Assembly (NCBI GenBank): GCA_002432095.1
Contig: DJFQ01000235.1
Location: 8,883-16,769, forward strand
Length of the DNA: 7,887 nucleotides
Reading direction: 5' to 3'
From: Marinagarivorans sp. UBA5868
Lineage (GTDB): Bacteria; Pseudomonadota; Gammaproteobacteria; Pseudomonadales; Cellvibrionaceae
The notes beneath the pieces were generated by a model. That model saw only the letters and a program-made list of their open reading frames with translations. It made no database searches and had not been told where the DNA came from. The position numbers and the translations under genes were made by a program. This document shows, one piece after another, positions 1 to 7,656 of the stretch. Within the stretch, counting starts at the first letter, position 1. Each line of letters opens with the position of its first letter.

Positions 1-240
1 CAGCGCGTGGCGATTGCCCGCGCGATTGTGACGGATCCCGACATTCTGTTGTGCGACGAACCGACCGGTGACCTGGACCGCAACACTGCGACACAGATTA
101 TGGAAATGTTGCAGACGCTTAATCGCGAATTCAACAAAACCATCATTATGGTGACTCACGATCCGGAAGCCGCTAAATATTCACGTCGACAACTGCATTT
201 GGATAAAGGGCAGTTCACGGATCTGGAGACGGCCGCATGA
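1..240 (+). CDS. ABC transporter ATP-binding protein, C-terminal part (5' end cut by window)
   Basis: This is the last 79 residues of an ABC ATPase; the frame is open at base 1 and stops with TGA at 238-240. The visible part begins inside the signature region ([10 protein letters not shown]) and continues through the Walker B stretch [12 protein letters not shown], whose D-E pair is the Mg/catalytic pair, and whose GDLD is the D-loop. The H-loop follows as MVTHD. Walker A and the Q-loop lie upstream, outside the window. The EPTGDLD wording is typical of the MacB/LolD/FtsE group of ATPases that pair with FtsX-fold permeases, which fits the two permease genes directly downstream. The protein should energise those permeases from the cytoplasmic face. 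Its stop overlaps the next start as ATGA, suggesting translational coupling. Substrate unknown. Confidence 0.95.
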   Translation, partial: QRVAIARAIVTDPDILLCDEPTGDLDRNTATQIMEMLQTLNREFNKTIIMVTHDPEAAKYSRRQLHLDKGQFTDLETAA

Positions 241-1403
241 GCGACCTATATCTCATTTTAAAAAATATCGTGCGCAATAAATTGCGCTTGATTCTCAACA
301 CCTTTGCAATTGTGATCGCCTTTTTGCTGTTCGGTGTATTGGGTTCCATCAATAACGCGTTTAATGCCGGAATAGAACTCTCCGCAGATGATCGTTTGGT
401 GGTGGTGAATAAGATTAATTTTACCCAACCATTGCCTGTGAGCTATGCGGCAAAAATCCGGGCTATAGACGGGGTCAAACAAGCTACACATGCAAACTGG
501 TTTGGCGCCTATGTAGAGGGATCCAAAAACTTTTTTGCTGGATTTGCCGTGGATCCAGAGAGCTATCTGGACGTGTATGCCGACTATATTACGATCGATG
601 AGGACACTCGCCAGGCTTGGCAACAGAACCGCCAGGGGGTGTTAATTGGCGAAAAACTCGCGCAAACCTATAACTGGAAAGTGGGCGACCGCATTCCGAT
701 CTCATCGAATATTTTCTCGAAAGCGGACGGCAGTCATGTTTGGGACATGGTGGTTGAGGGAATTTTCACCGCGGCAGAATCACAAGTCGACACCAACTTT
801 CTGCTGTTCCACTACAAATATTTTATTGAAACACAGACCTTTGGCAGCGATTGGATCGGTTGGATCGTCCTTAACACCACCGATCCGTTACTAAATGATG
901 AAGTGGCCAATAAAATCGATGAGCAATTCGCCAACTCCTTCCACGAAACCGAAACCAGTAGCGAAAAACAATTTAATAAATCATTTCTCGAACAGCTGGG
1001 CAGCATCGGCTTCATCATTACCTCGGTAGTGGCCGCGGCGTTTTTTACGCTCTTGCTTATCGTCGGCAACTCCATGGCGTTGGCTATTCGTGAGCGAACC
1101 AGGGAAATAGCGGTTTTAAAAACACTGGGTTTTTCCGCTAAACATGTGTTTCGCCTTGTGCTGTCCGAATCCCTTTTGCTGGCTGCGCTCGGTGGATTTC
1201 TGGGCTTATTATTGGCACAGACACTGGTGAGAGGCATCAGTCAGGTGCCGCAAATCAAAAATATGCTGCCTAATTTGGTGCTGACTGGGGATATTCTGCT
1301 GCAGGCACTTATTTACATCATTGCCTTGGGATTGATCACCGGTGTTGTACCTGCCTATCGGGCAATGCAGCTAAATATTGTCGACGCGCTGACAAGGAGA
1401 TAA
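237..1403 (+). CDS. ABC transporter permease, FtsX/MacB type (first of two)
   Basis: A 388-residue inner-membrane permease of the type VII ABC class. One hydrophobic helix lies near the N-terminus (about 17-38). A long extracytoplasmic region (about 40-255) matches the MacB-type periplasmic core domain, and three more helices follow at about 257-279, 312-333 and 353-374. The conserved cytoplasmic segment after the second helix reads [16 protein letters not shown] (285-300); this is where such permeases contact the ATPase. The C-terminus has the usual P-A-Y-R-A-M-x-L ending. The ATG at 237 overlaps the ATPase stop and has GGAG at 225-228, eight bases upstream, which supports this start. It probably forms a heterodimer with the next gene product. 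Family members move lipoproteins, macrolides or peptides, or transmit mechanical force; nothing here fixes which. Confidence 0.93.
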   Translation: MSDLYLILKNIVRNKLRLILNTFAIVIAFLLFGVLGSINNAFNAGIELSADDRLVVVNKINFTQPLPVSYAAKIRAIDGVKQATHANWFGAYVEGSKNFFAGFAVDPESYLDVYADYITIDEDTRQAWQQNRQGVLIGEKLAQTYNWKVGDRIPISSNIFSKADGSHVWDMVVEGIFTAAESQVDTNFLLFHYKYFIETQTFGSDWIGWIVLNTTDPLLNDEVANKIDEQFANSFHETETSSEKQFNKSFLEQLGSIGFIITSVVAAAFFTLLLIVGNSMALAIRERTREIAVLKTLGFSAKHVFRLVLSESLLLAALGGFLGLLLAQTLVRGISQVPQIKNMLPNLVLTGDILLQALIYIIALGLITGVVPAYRAMQLNIVDALTRR

Positions 1404-1405
1404 TC

Positions 1406-2587
1406 ATGTTTTCACAAATTGCTTCTGTTATTTCCATGAACATTCGCAGCATCCCCCAACGCTTCTGGATGTCGCTGGCAACTGTTATTGCGGTAGCGGT
1501 GGTTGTGGCGGTTTTGCTCGCTTTTCTCGCCATGGCAAACGGTTTTCGTACCACATTGCAAGGTTCCGGCTCGGAGGAGTTGGCGGTGTTAATGCGCACC
1601 GGTTCGCAAGCCGAAATCAATAGCGTGCTGAGCCGCGAGCAGGTCAATCTCATCGCCGATTCCCCCGGAATTGCCCGCGACGCAAATGGTCCGTTGATTT
1701 CTCCAGAGTTATATCTCATCGTCGACGGCAAAAAGAAAGGCACGCAGACCAAAGCGAACTTGCCCTTTCGCGGCATTGATGAGCGTGGCCTGGATTTGCG
1801 TCCGACGATACAAATTATCCAAGGCCGGATGTTCGAGCCGGGTAAAAATGAAATTGTGGTCGGTGAAGCCATTTTGCGAGAATTCAGCGGCTTCGGACTC
1901 GGCAACACGATCAAACTCGGTCGCGCACAATGGCAGGTAGTCGGTGTATTTAGCGCTGGCGGTTCGATTTTCGACAGCGAGCTATGGGCGGACATACGCA
2001 CGGTGCAAAGCCAATTCGAACGCGGTAACACCGTGCAAATTGTCCGAGCCAAACTCACCACACCAGGCGATATCACAGCGATTGAAGAATCTATAAAAGC
2101 CGATCAGCGGCTCAATCTCGACGTCAAAACGGAAAAAGCGTTTTACCAGGAACAGTCGCAGGGAATATCGGATCTGATTTTTTATATCGGCTGGCCACTG
2201 GCAATTGCCATGGCATTAGGTGCGCTCGCCGGTGCGCTCAACACCATGTACAACTCGGTGGCCCAAAGATCCGGCGAAATCGCTACTCTGCGCGCTATTG
2301 GTTTTCCTGGGTTGCCGGTATTTTGCGGCACTCTTTTCGAATCCTTAGCGCTCTCCCTCCTCGGCGGAATCCTCGGCGCGTTCGCCGCCTTCCTTTTCTT
2401 CGACGGCCTGACCACTTCAACCCTTGGCAGCAGTTTTACTCAAATTGTTTTCAAATTTGACATGAACGCAGATGTGTTAATGGACGGTATCGTGCTGGCA
2501 CTGGTAATTGGGTCTGTCGGAGGTTTTTTTCCGGCAATGCGGGCGGCGAGACTTCCTGTATTACTGGCGTTTGCTGCGGCGGCTTGA
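1406..2587 (+). CDS. ABC transporter permease, FtsX/MacB type (second of two)
   Basis: A 393-residue permease with the same plan as its upstream neighbour but clearly different in sequence. It has one N-terminal helix (about 22-43), a large extracytoplasmic domain (about 45-255) and three C-terminal helices (about 258-280, 310-332, 356-377). The coupling segment reads QRSGEIATLRAIGF (287-300), and the end has the P-A-M-R-A-A-R-L-P pattern common to the FtsX fold. The start ATG lies two bases after the upstream stop and has a strong AAGGAG at 1394-1399, six bases away. Two unequal permeases plus one ATPase make a heterodimeric transporter likely. No periplasmic adaptor or outer-membrane partner gene is in the window; an adaptor could lie upstream of base 1. 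It is the last gene of its operon, since a terminator hairpin follows within 15 bases. Confidence 0.93.
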   Translation: MFSQIASVISMNIRSIPQRFWMSLATVIAVAVVVAVLLAFLAMANGFRTTLQGSGSEELAVLMRTGSQAEINSVLSREQVNLIADSPGIARDANGPLISPELYLIVDGKKKGTQTKANLPFRGIDERGLDLRPTIQIIQGRMFEPGKNEIVVGEAILREFSGFGLGNTIKLGRAQWQVVGVFSAGGSIFDSELWADIRTVQSQFERGNTVQIVRAKLTTPGDITAIEESIKADQRLNLDVKTEKAFYQEQSQGISDLIFYIGWPLAIAMALGALAGALNTMYNSVAQRSGEIATLRAIGFPGLPVFCGTLFESLALSLLGGILGAFAAFLFFDGLTTSTLGSSFTQIVFKFDMNADVLMDGIVLALVIGSVGGFFPAMRAARLPVLLAFAAAA

Positions 2588-2599
2588 GGCAATAAATGG

Positions 2600-2633
2600 A
2601 ATGTGGTTTCCCGTGCAGGGAAACCACATTTTT
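2600..2633 (+). terminator. Rho-independent terminator between convergent operons
   Basis: A perfect 13-bp inverted repeat pairs 2600-2612 with 2618-2630 around a five-base loop (GTGCA). On the plus strand it runs into TTTTT (2629-2633), so it should end the ABC operon 13 bases past its stop. Read on the minus strand, the same hairpin begins only seven bases past the purA stop, and its downstream T content is weaker (TCCATTTATT). It may therefore serve both converging operons, with the plus direction the better match. Confidence 0.88.
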
Positions 2634-2636
2634 AGA

Positions 2637-3956
<1,320 letters not shown>

Positions 3957-5138
3957 TTAGATTGGTTTAATTTGGAAACGCCCGTCGTGCTCGACCAGAA
4001 CTCGGTCGCAATGCTGGTCCTGCTCGGGCTGATGGTTACCCGCCATCGCCACCACCACCCGCTCACCCTGCCCCCGCAGGGTCTGAATCATTTGCCATAA
4101 CTCAGGACTGTCCGCCGCCGGTGCAAAAATTCCCGGGGAGACTTCCGGTACCACGGAGCCAAGACGGCTAATCGCCACCAGATCCGCAGTGAATCCACTG
4201 GCAAACCGCGCCCGACCAAAGACTTCGCCGATGCGGTCATACCGACCGCCGCGGGCAATGGCAGCACCCATGCCAGGCACAAACGCAGCAAACACCATTC
4301 CGGTCTGATAGTGGTAGCCAGTGAGTTCGCTGAGATCAAAATACAGTTGCGCGTCGGGAAAACGAGCCTGAATGGTGCTCGCCACCATTTCGAGTTCATC
4401 TAGCGCGGCAAAAACATCCGCCGGGGCCCCTGCCAGACTTTCTTTCGCGAGGCCCAAAATATTGCGAGCCCCAGCGAGTCGAGGCAGAGCAGAGAGCCAG
4501 CCGGCGATTTGGGCGTCGGCGCATCGCTGTTCCACCCAACTTTGTATTTCGGTGAGTGCTTTTGCCTGAAGCAGACCAAAAAAAGTGTTTTCCTCTTCGG
4601 CACTGAGACCGGCAGCCCGCGCCAGTGAACGGTAAATGCCCACATGTCCCAAATCCAGACACACATCGCGGACCCCTGCCAGCTCCATTACGGCCAACAA
4701 AAGGGATATGACCTCGGTCTCGGCACCAAGACCCGCTTCGCCGTACAGCTCGACTCCCACGTGAATGGGGTTCCGGGTATCCAGCGCACTTTGCATCTGC
4801 GCTTTGATCACATGCCCTGCGTAGCACAACCGGTTGACGCCTTCACGCCGCAGACTGTGGGCATCAATGCGAGCAATCTGCGGGGTCATGTCTGCCCTGA
4901 TACCCATGCTGCGGCCGGACAACTGATCGGTCACTTTAAAGGTCAACAGATCTATGTCCTTGCCCAGACCAACGAGGAGGGAATCGGTAAATTCCATCAT
5001 CGGTGGAATGACTAAGTCATATCCCCAGCGGTGAAACAGGTCGAGCAGGCTGCGACGTAAGTGTTCGATTTGGCGCGCTTCAGGCGGCAAAATCTCATCG
5101 ATGCCGTCCGGCAGCATCCATCGTTCGACTGGGATCAT
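3957..5138 (-). CDS. hisZ: ATP phosphoribosyltransferase regulatory subunit
   Basis: HisZ is a catalytically inactive paralogue of histidyl-tRNA synthetase. It binds the short-form HisG and is needed for the first step of histidine synthesis (ATP plus PRPP to phosphoribosyl-ATP) and for histidine feedback. The 393 residues contain the HisRS-like catalytic fold: a YDLVIPPMMEF segment (40-50), RADMTPQIARID (81-92), ELYGEAG (130-136), YHYQTGMVFAAF (275-286) and ARGGRYDRIGEVFG (295-308). In true HisRS the 275-286 segment reads close to LDYYTGxVFE, and the protein continues into a full anticodon-binding domain. Here that domain is essentially absent (only about 60 residues follow position 335), which argues for HisZ rather than HisS. 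The start ATG has AGGA (plus-strand TCCT 5149-5152) ten bases upstream. It sits between yjeT (23-base gap) and purA (27-base gap), as in Pseudomonas. The hisG partner is not in the window. Confidence 0.94.
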   Translation of the reverse strand: MIPVERWMLPDGIDEILPPEARQIEHLRRSLLDLFHRWGYDLVIPPMMEFTDSLLVGLGKDIDLLTFKVTDQLSGRSMGIRADMTPQIARIDAHSLRREGVNRLCYAGHVIKAQMQSALDTRNPIHVGVELYGEAGLGAETEVISLLLAVMELAGVRDVCLDLGHVGIYRSLARAAGLSAEEENTFFGLLQAKALTEIQSWVEQRCADAQIAGWLSALPRLAGARNILGLAKESLAGAPADVFAALDELEMVASTIQARFPDAQLYFDLSELTGYHYQTGMVFAAFVPGMGAAIARGGRYDRIGEVFGRARFASGFTADLVAISRLGSVVPEVSPGIFAPAADSPELWQMIQTLRGQGERVVVAMAGNHQPEQDQHCDRVLVEHDGRFQIKPI

Positions 5139-5161
5139 TTAGTAATTTTCCTGAGACTTGA

Positions 5162-5347
5162 TCAGCTCAGCAGGCTAAGTACCGCAAGGCCGAGCAACAT
5201 GCTCGCAAGACCGAAGACACGTAACTGCTGGTCTTTTACTGTTGCCATTGAGGTCACCAGCTTGCGCCAGCGGCCCGGGTGTAAGAAGGGCGCCATGCCT
5301 TCAATAATCAATAACAAGCACAACGCTTGAACAACGCTTTCCCACAT
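5162..5347 (-). CDS. yjeT: DUF2065 small inner-membrane protein, YjeT-like
   Basis: A 61-residue protein with two hydrophobic segments (about 4-22 and 43-60) joined by a short polar, basic loop (R26-W-R-K, then K38). Size, the pattern of an early E-G-M-x-P-F-L-x-P turn (16-24), and position immediately after hflC and before the hisZ-purA pair match the DUF2065/YjeT family. E. coli has yjeT at the same place between hflC and purA. The function of the family is not known; a link to HflKC or membrane protein quality control is only suggested by conserved neighbourhood. The start ATG at 5347 has AGG on the minus strand at 5357-5355, seven bases away. The gene begins just 25 bases after the T-run of an hflKC terminator, so its promoter is not obvious. 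Confidence 0.88.
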   Translation of the reverse strand: MWESVVQALCLLLIIEGMAPFLHPGRWRKLVTSMATVKDQQLRVFGLASMLLGLAVLSLLS

Positions 5348-5354
5348 ACTTCTG

Positions 5355-5357
5355 CCT
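5355..5357 (-). promoter_or_regulatory. Probable yjeT ribosome binding site inside an inverted-repeat arm
   Basis: AGG on the minus strand lies seven bases before the yjeT ATG and is the only Shine-Dalgarno match at a proper distance. It is the last part of the 10-base arm TACTCACAGG (5364-5355), whose complement CCTGTGAGTA lies just after the hflC stop (5478-5469). If a transcript spans both arms and they pair, this site would be covered. Confidence 0.5.
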
Positions 5358-5372
5358 GTGAGTAGATGACAT

Positions 5373-5396
5373 AAAAAAACCGGGCTTGGCCCGGCT
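5373..5396 (-). terminator. Rho-independent terminator after hflC
   Basis: On the minus strand AGCCGGGC (5396-5389) pairs with GCCCGGTT (5385-5378), giving a six-bp GC core extended by a G-U and an A-U pair, with a CAA loop. It runs into seven Ts (5379-5373). This is the classical form of an intrinsic terminator and should end transcripts coming from hflK-hflC. It stands about 90 bases past the hflC stop and 25 bases before the yjeT start. Confidence 0.88.
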
Positions 5397-5414
5397 GCGG
5401 AATATTACCACCGT

Positions 5415-5447
5415 TTACCCCGACCGAAAACGCTCAAGCCGGGGTAA
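5415..5447 (-). other. Hairpin in the hflC-yjeT gap
   Basis: TTACCCCG (5415-5422) and CGGGGTAA (5440-5447) form a perfect eight-bp stem around a 17-base loop. No T-run follows on either strand, so it is not a terminator by itself. It directly abuts the palindrome at 5448-5464, so in an RNA the two stems could stack. Function unknown. Confidence 0.6.
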
Positions 5448-5464
5448 TGCGCAAAGTTTGCGCA
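5448..5464. repeat. 17-base near-continuous palindrome
   Basis: TGCGCAAA and TTTGCGCA flank a single central G, an exact inverted repeat apart from the centre base. As RNA it could form a seven-bp stem with a three-base loop; as DNA it has the symmetry expected of a dimeric regulator site. No T-run follows. It lies 20 bases past the hflC stop codon. No known operator is recognised. Confidence 0.6.
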
Positions 5465-5483
5465 CCGTTACTCACAGGATAGT

Positions 5484-6356
5484 TTATTTTTTGTCCACCG
5501 AGTTGAAGTAACGAAAGAAATCGCTCTTCGGATCGATGACGATCAAGTCTTCTTTACCGGCAAAACTGCTACGGTAGGCATTTAACGAACGCACGAAGGT
5601 GTAGAAATCCGGGTTCTCACCAAAGGCTTCGGCATAGATCGACGCCGCACGCGCATCTCCCTCACCGCGAATCTTCTCTGCCTGGCTGTAAGCGTTCGCT
5701 TCGATGACAACTCTCTGCCGATCTGCTTCTGCTCGAATAATCTCAGCCTGTTCGTTACCAATGGCGCGATGCTCTTTGGCTTCGCGCTCGCGCTCGGCGC
5801 TCATCCGTTTATAAACCTGCTCGCTCACCTCTTCCGGCAAATCGATTTTTTTGACCCGAACGTCGATCACTTCAACTCCCATGGACTCGACCGCGATCTC
5901 GTTGAGTTGTTCGCGTAAATCAACCATCAACTGGTCGCGTTCACCGCTGACAACTTCCTGCAGCGATCGCGTGGCAAATTCGTTGCGCAATCCCTCATTG
6001 ATACGCTGCGACAACAGACGCTCAGCACGTTCCTGATCACCACTGGTGGCTGTGTAATAACGGGTTACGTCGACGATACGCCACTTTGCATAGGAATCGA
6101 CCTGAGTACTCTTTTTTTCCACGGTGAGAAAACGCTCAGCGCGGGCTTCGAGAGTTAGGATCCGGCTGTCAAATCGACGCACTTGATCAACAAACGGCCA
6201 TTTGAAGTGCAGACCGGTGCTGACATCCGGATTGACGACTTTACCGAAGCGCAGCAACACCGCCCTTTCGATCTCGGTGATGATGTAAACCGACTGTGCG
6301 CCCAGGAACACCGCGACCGCAAGTACAACAAGGCTCAACATGGCTCTCGGTGACAT
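5484..6356 (-). CDS. hflC: FtsH protease modulator HflC
   Basis: HflC is an SPFH/prohibitin-type inner-membrane protein that assembles with HflK into a large cage around FtsH, restraining or guiding its proteolysis. The 290 residues show an N-terminal membrane anchor (about 5-27), then the SPFH domain starting at the E-I-E-R-A-V-L-L-R-F-G-K-V motif (28-40) and T-G-L-H-F-K-W-P-F (47-55). A charged, probably coiled-coil segment rich in E, A, R and Q follows (about 175-245), with a short C-terminal tail. Length fits the Pseudomonas-type protein (about 290) rather than the longer E. coli form (334). The start ATG shares one base with the hflK stop (TAATG), and a strong GGGAGGG (plus-strand 6363-6369) lies inside the hflK end, so the pair is translationally coupled. 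A terminator follows about 90 bases after its stop. Confidence 0.97.
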   Translation of the reverse strand: MSPRAMLSLVVLAVAVFLGAQSVYIITEIERAVLLRFGKVVNPDVSTGLHFKWPFVDQVRRFDSRILTLEARAERFLTVEKKSTQVDSYAKWRIVDVTRYYTATSGDQERAERLLSQRINEGLRNEFATRSLQEVVSGERDQLMVDLREQLNEIAVESMGVEVIDVRVKKIDLPEEVSEQVYKRMSAEREREAKEHRAIGNEQAEIIRAEADRQRVVIEANAYSQAEKIRGEGDARAASIYAEAFGENPDFYTFVRSLNAYRSSFAGKEDLIVIDPKSDFFRYFNSVDKK

Positions 6357-7534
6357 TAGCGACCCTCCCGACGACGTATGTTGTTGGTGGATGAGTTTTC
6401 CGCCTGGAGACGCTCGGCAACCCGGGCGGCTAGCTCATCCAAATCAGCCGGAGACGCCGCAGAAGCAGCGCGGCGATTGACGGTACGGCCGCTGCTCTCC
6501 ATCAGTTTGTCGAGAGGCAGATACATCATATTGTTGCCGCCCTCCACATCGACCAAGACTTTTGATGCGTTGGTCAACACTTCCTGCATGGTGTCCAGAT
6601 ACAAGCGCTCCCGCATCACGTCCGGTGCTTTGCGATATTCCGTGAGTAGCGCAGTAAAGCGCGCCGCCTCACCTTCTGCCTGTGCGATCACCTGGTCGCG
6701 ATAACCACTGGCCTCTTCTACCATACGTTGGGCGCGACCGCGGGCACGGGGAATGACATCATTGGCATAGCCTTGAGCCTCATTTTTATAACGCTCCTCA
6801 TCTTCGCGTGCTTTGATTACATCGTCGAATGCCCACTGCACTTCTTTTGGTGGATTGGTCTCTTCGATGTTGACCTTCTGCACATTAATTCCGGTGGTAT
6901 AGCTGTCCAGGTATGACTGAAGACGCTCCTCCACTTCCACCGCGATCCTGCTTCGGCCTTCGGTCAGCACTTCATGCATGACAGTAGAACCTACAACATG
7001 ACGCAAGGCTGAAAACGAGGCTTGCTGAAGGCTTTGCTCAGGATTTTTCGTGTTGAGCACAAAATCGCGGGCGCTATCGATGCTGAACTGCACGGACAGC
7101 TTGATATCCACGATATTCAAATCCTTTGTGAGCATTTGCTCTTTCGTACTCCATGTGCGCACCTGGGTGACATTTACGGTAAATACCTTATCGAGAAATG
7201 GAGGGTTCCAGCGAAATCCTGGACCGCGGGCCTCTTTGAACTCCCCGAAGCGCAAAACTACAGCGCGCTCCTGCTCATTTACGATGCCGATGCCCTGGAC
7301 GAAATAAAAAAGCACCAGGACGACCACCACAACACCGACCACAAAAGCCGCAGACGAGCCTCCACCACTACTGGAAGAACCTCCTCTGCCACCGCCTCCG
7401 CCCCCTAAAAAACGGCCAAAGGTTTTGCGTATGATTTCATCAAGGTCAGGTGGCCCGTCGTTTTTACCACCATTATTGCGATTACGATTCCCCCAGGGAT
7501 CGTTGTTGTTATTACCCGGTTCGTTCCAGGCCAT
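6356..7534 (-). CDS. hflK: FtsH protease modulator HflK
   Basis: HflK is the partner of HflC in the HflKC-FtsH complex of the inner membrane. The 392 residues begin with a low-complexity cytoplasmic tail rich in N and G (1-30), a conserved P-P-D-L-D-E-I-I-R-K segment (28-37), and a G/S-rich linker (44-61) leading into one membrane helix (about 62-82). The SPFH domain starts at N-E-Q-E-R-A-V-V-L-R-F-G (86-97) and contains G-P-G-F-R-W-N-P-P-F (104-113). A long charged coiled-coil region (about 235-300) precedes the C-terminal tail, which holds another charged helix (364-379). The ATG at 7534 has GGAG (plus-strand 7542-7545) seven bases upstream. The 122-base gap to hflX contains no clear terminator or sigma-70 promoter that I can defend, so hflK may be read from an hflX transcript. 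Length and domain order are normal. Confidence 0.97.
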   Translation of the reverse strand: MAWNEPGNNNNDPWGNRNRNNGGKNDGPPDLDEIIRKTFGRFLGGGGGGRGGSSSSGGGSSAAFVVGVVVVVLVLFYFVQGIGIVNEQERAVVLRFGEFKEARGPGFRWNPPFLDKVFTVNVTQVRTWSTKEQMLTKDLNIVDIKLSVQFSIDSARDFVLNTKNPEQSLQQASFSALRHVVGSTVMHEVLTEGRSRIAVEVEERLQSYLDSYTTGINVQKVNIEETNPPKEVQWAFDDVIKAREDEERYKNEAQGYANDVIPRARGRAQRMVEEASGYRDQVIAQAEGEAARFTALLTEYRKAPDVMRERLYLDTMQEVLTNASKVLVDVEGGNNMMYLPLDKLMESSGRTVNRRAASAASPADLDELAARVAERLQAENSSTNNIRRREGR

Positions 7535-7656
7535 AGGATTGCTCCGTTAAGCACTTTTAAGAGTGGATGAGTAAAAAAGCCGGCATTTTATGACATGTGG
7601 CGTGGCGAAGACACCTTAGCGATACGCTTTGGCATCCGTTGTAGAAAAGCAACGTT

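Larger units (their letters stand above)
5355..5478. repeat. 10-bp perfect inverted repeat enclosing the hflC-yjeT gap
   Basis: CCTGTGAGTA at 5355-5364 is the exact reverse complement of TACTCACAGG at 5469-5478. The 104 bases between them contain three further inverted repeats (5373-5396, 5415-5447, 5448-5464). If transcribed as one RNA, the region could fold as a closed multibranch with three hairpins. The outer arm starts five bases after the hflC stop and ends seven bases before the yjeT start, so it fills nearly the whole gap. Confidence 0.7.

Noticed and set aside
271..287. Inverted repeat GCGCAAT-AA-ATTGCGC inside the first permease gene, resembling the core of the palindrome at 5448-5464
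   Set aside because: It lies inside coding sequence and its spacing differs. GCGCAA half-sites also recur at several unrelated places in the window (for example near 660, 5985 and 7250), so the resemblance is probably chance.
1336..2076. Minus-strand open frame of 246 codons opposite the permease genes
   Set aside because: Runs antisense across the junction of two clear permease genes and has a composition unlike a real protein (rich in S, R, P and C).
7573..7589. Possible hflX terminator on the minus strand: GCCGGC followed by six Ts
   Set aside because: GCCGGC is only self-complementary with no loop; the alternative AAAA/TTTT pairing is too weak. A T-run without a stable stem is not enough for a terminator call.
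7579..7620. Possible hflK promoter with a TAAAAT -10 box on the minus strand
   Set aside because: The -10-like hexamer is good, but nothing resembling TTGACA lies 16-18 bases upstream; a sigma-32 promoter could not be supported either.
7637..7654. Hairpin CGTTG / CAACG right after the hflX stop
   Set aside because: Only five base pairs around an eight-base loop, and no T-run follows on the minus strand; could easily be chance.
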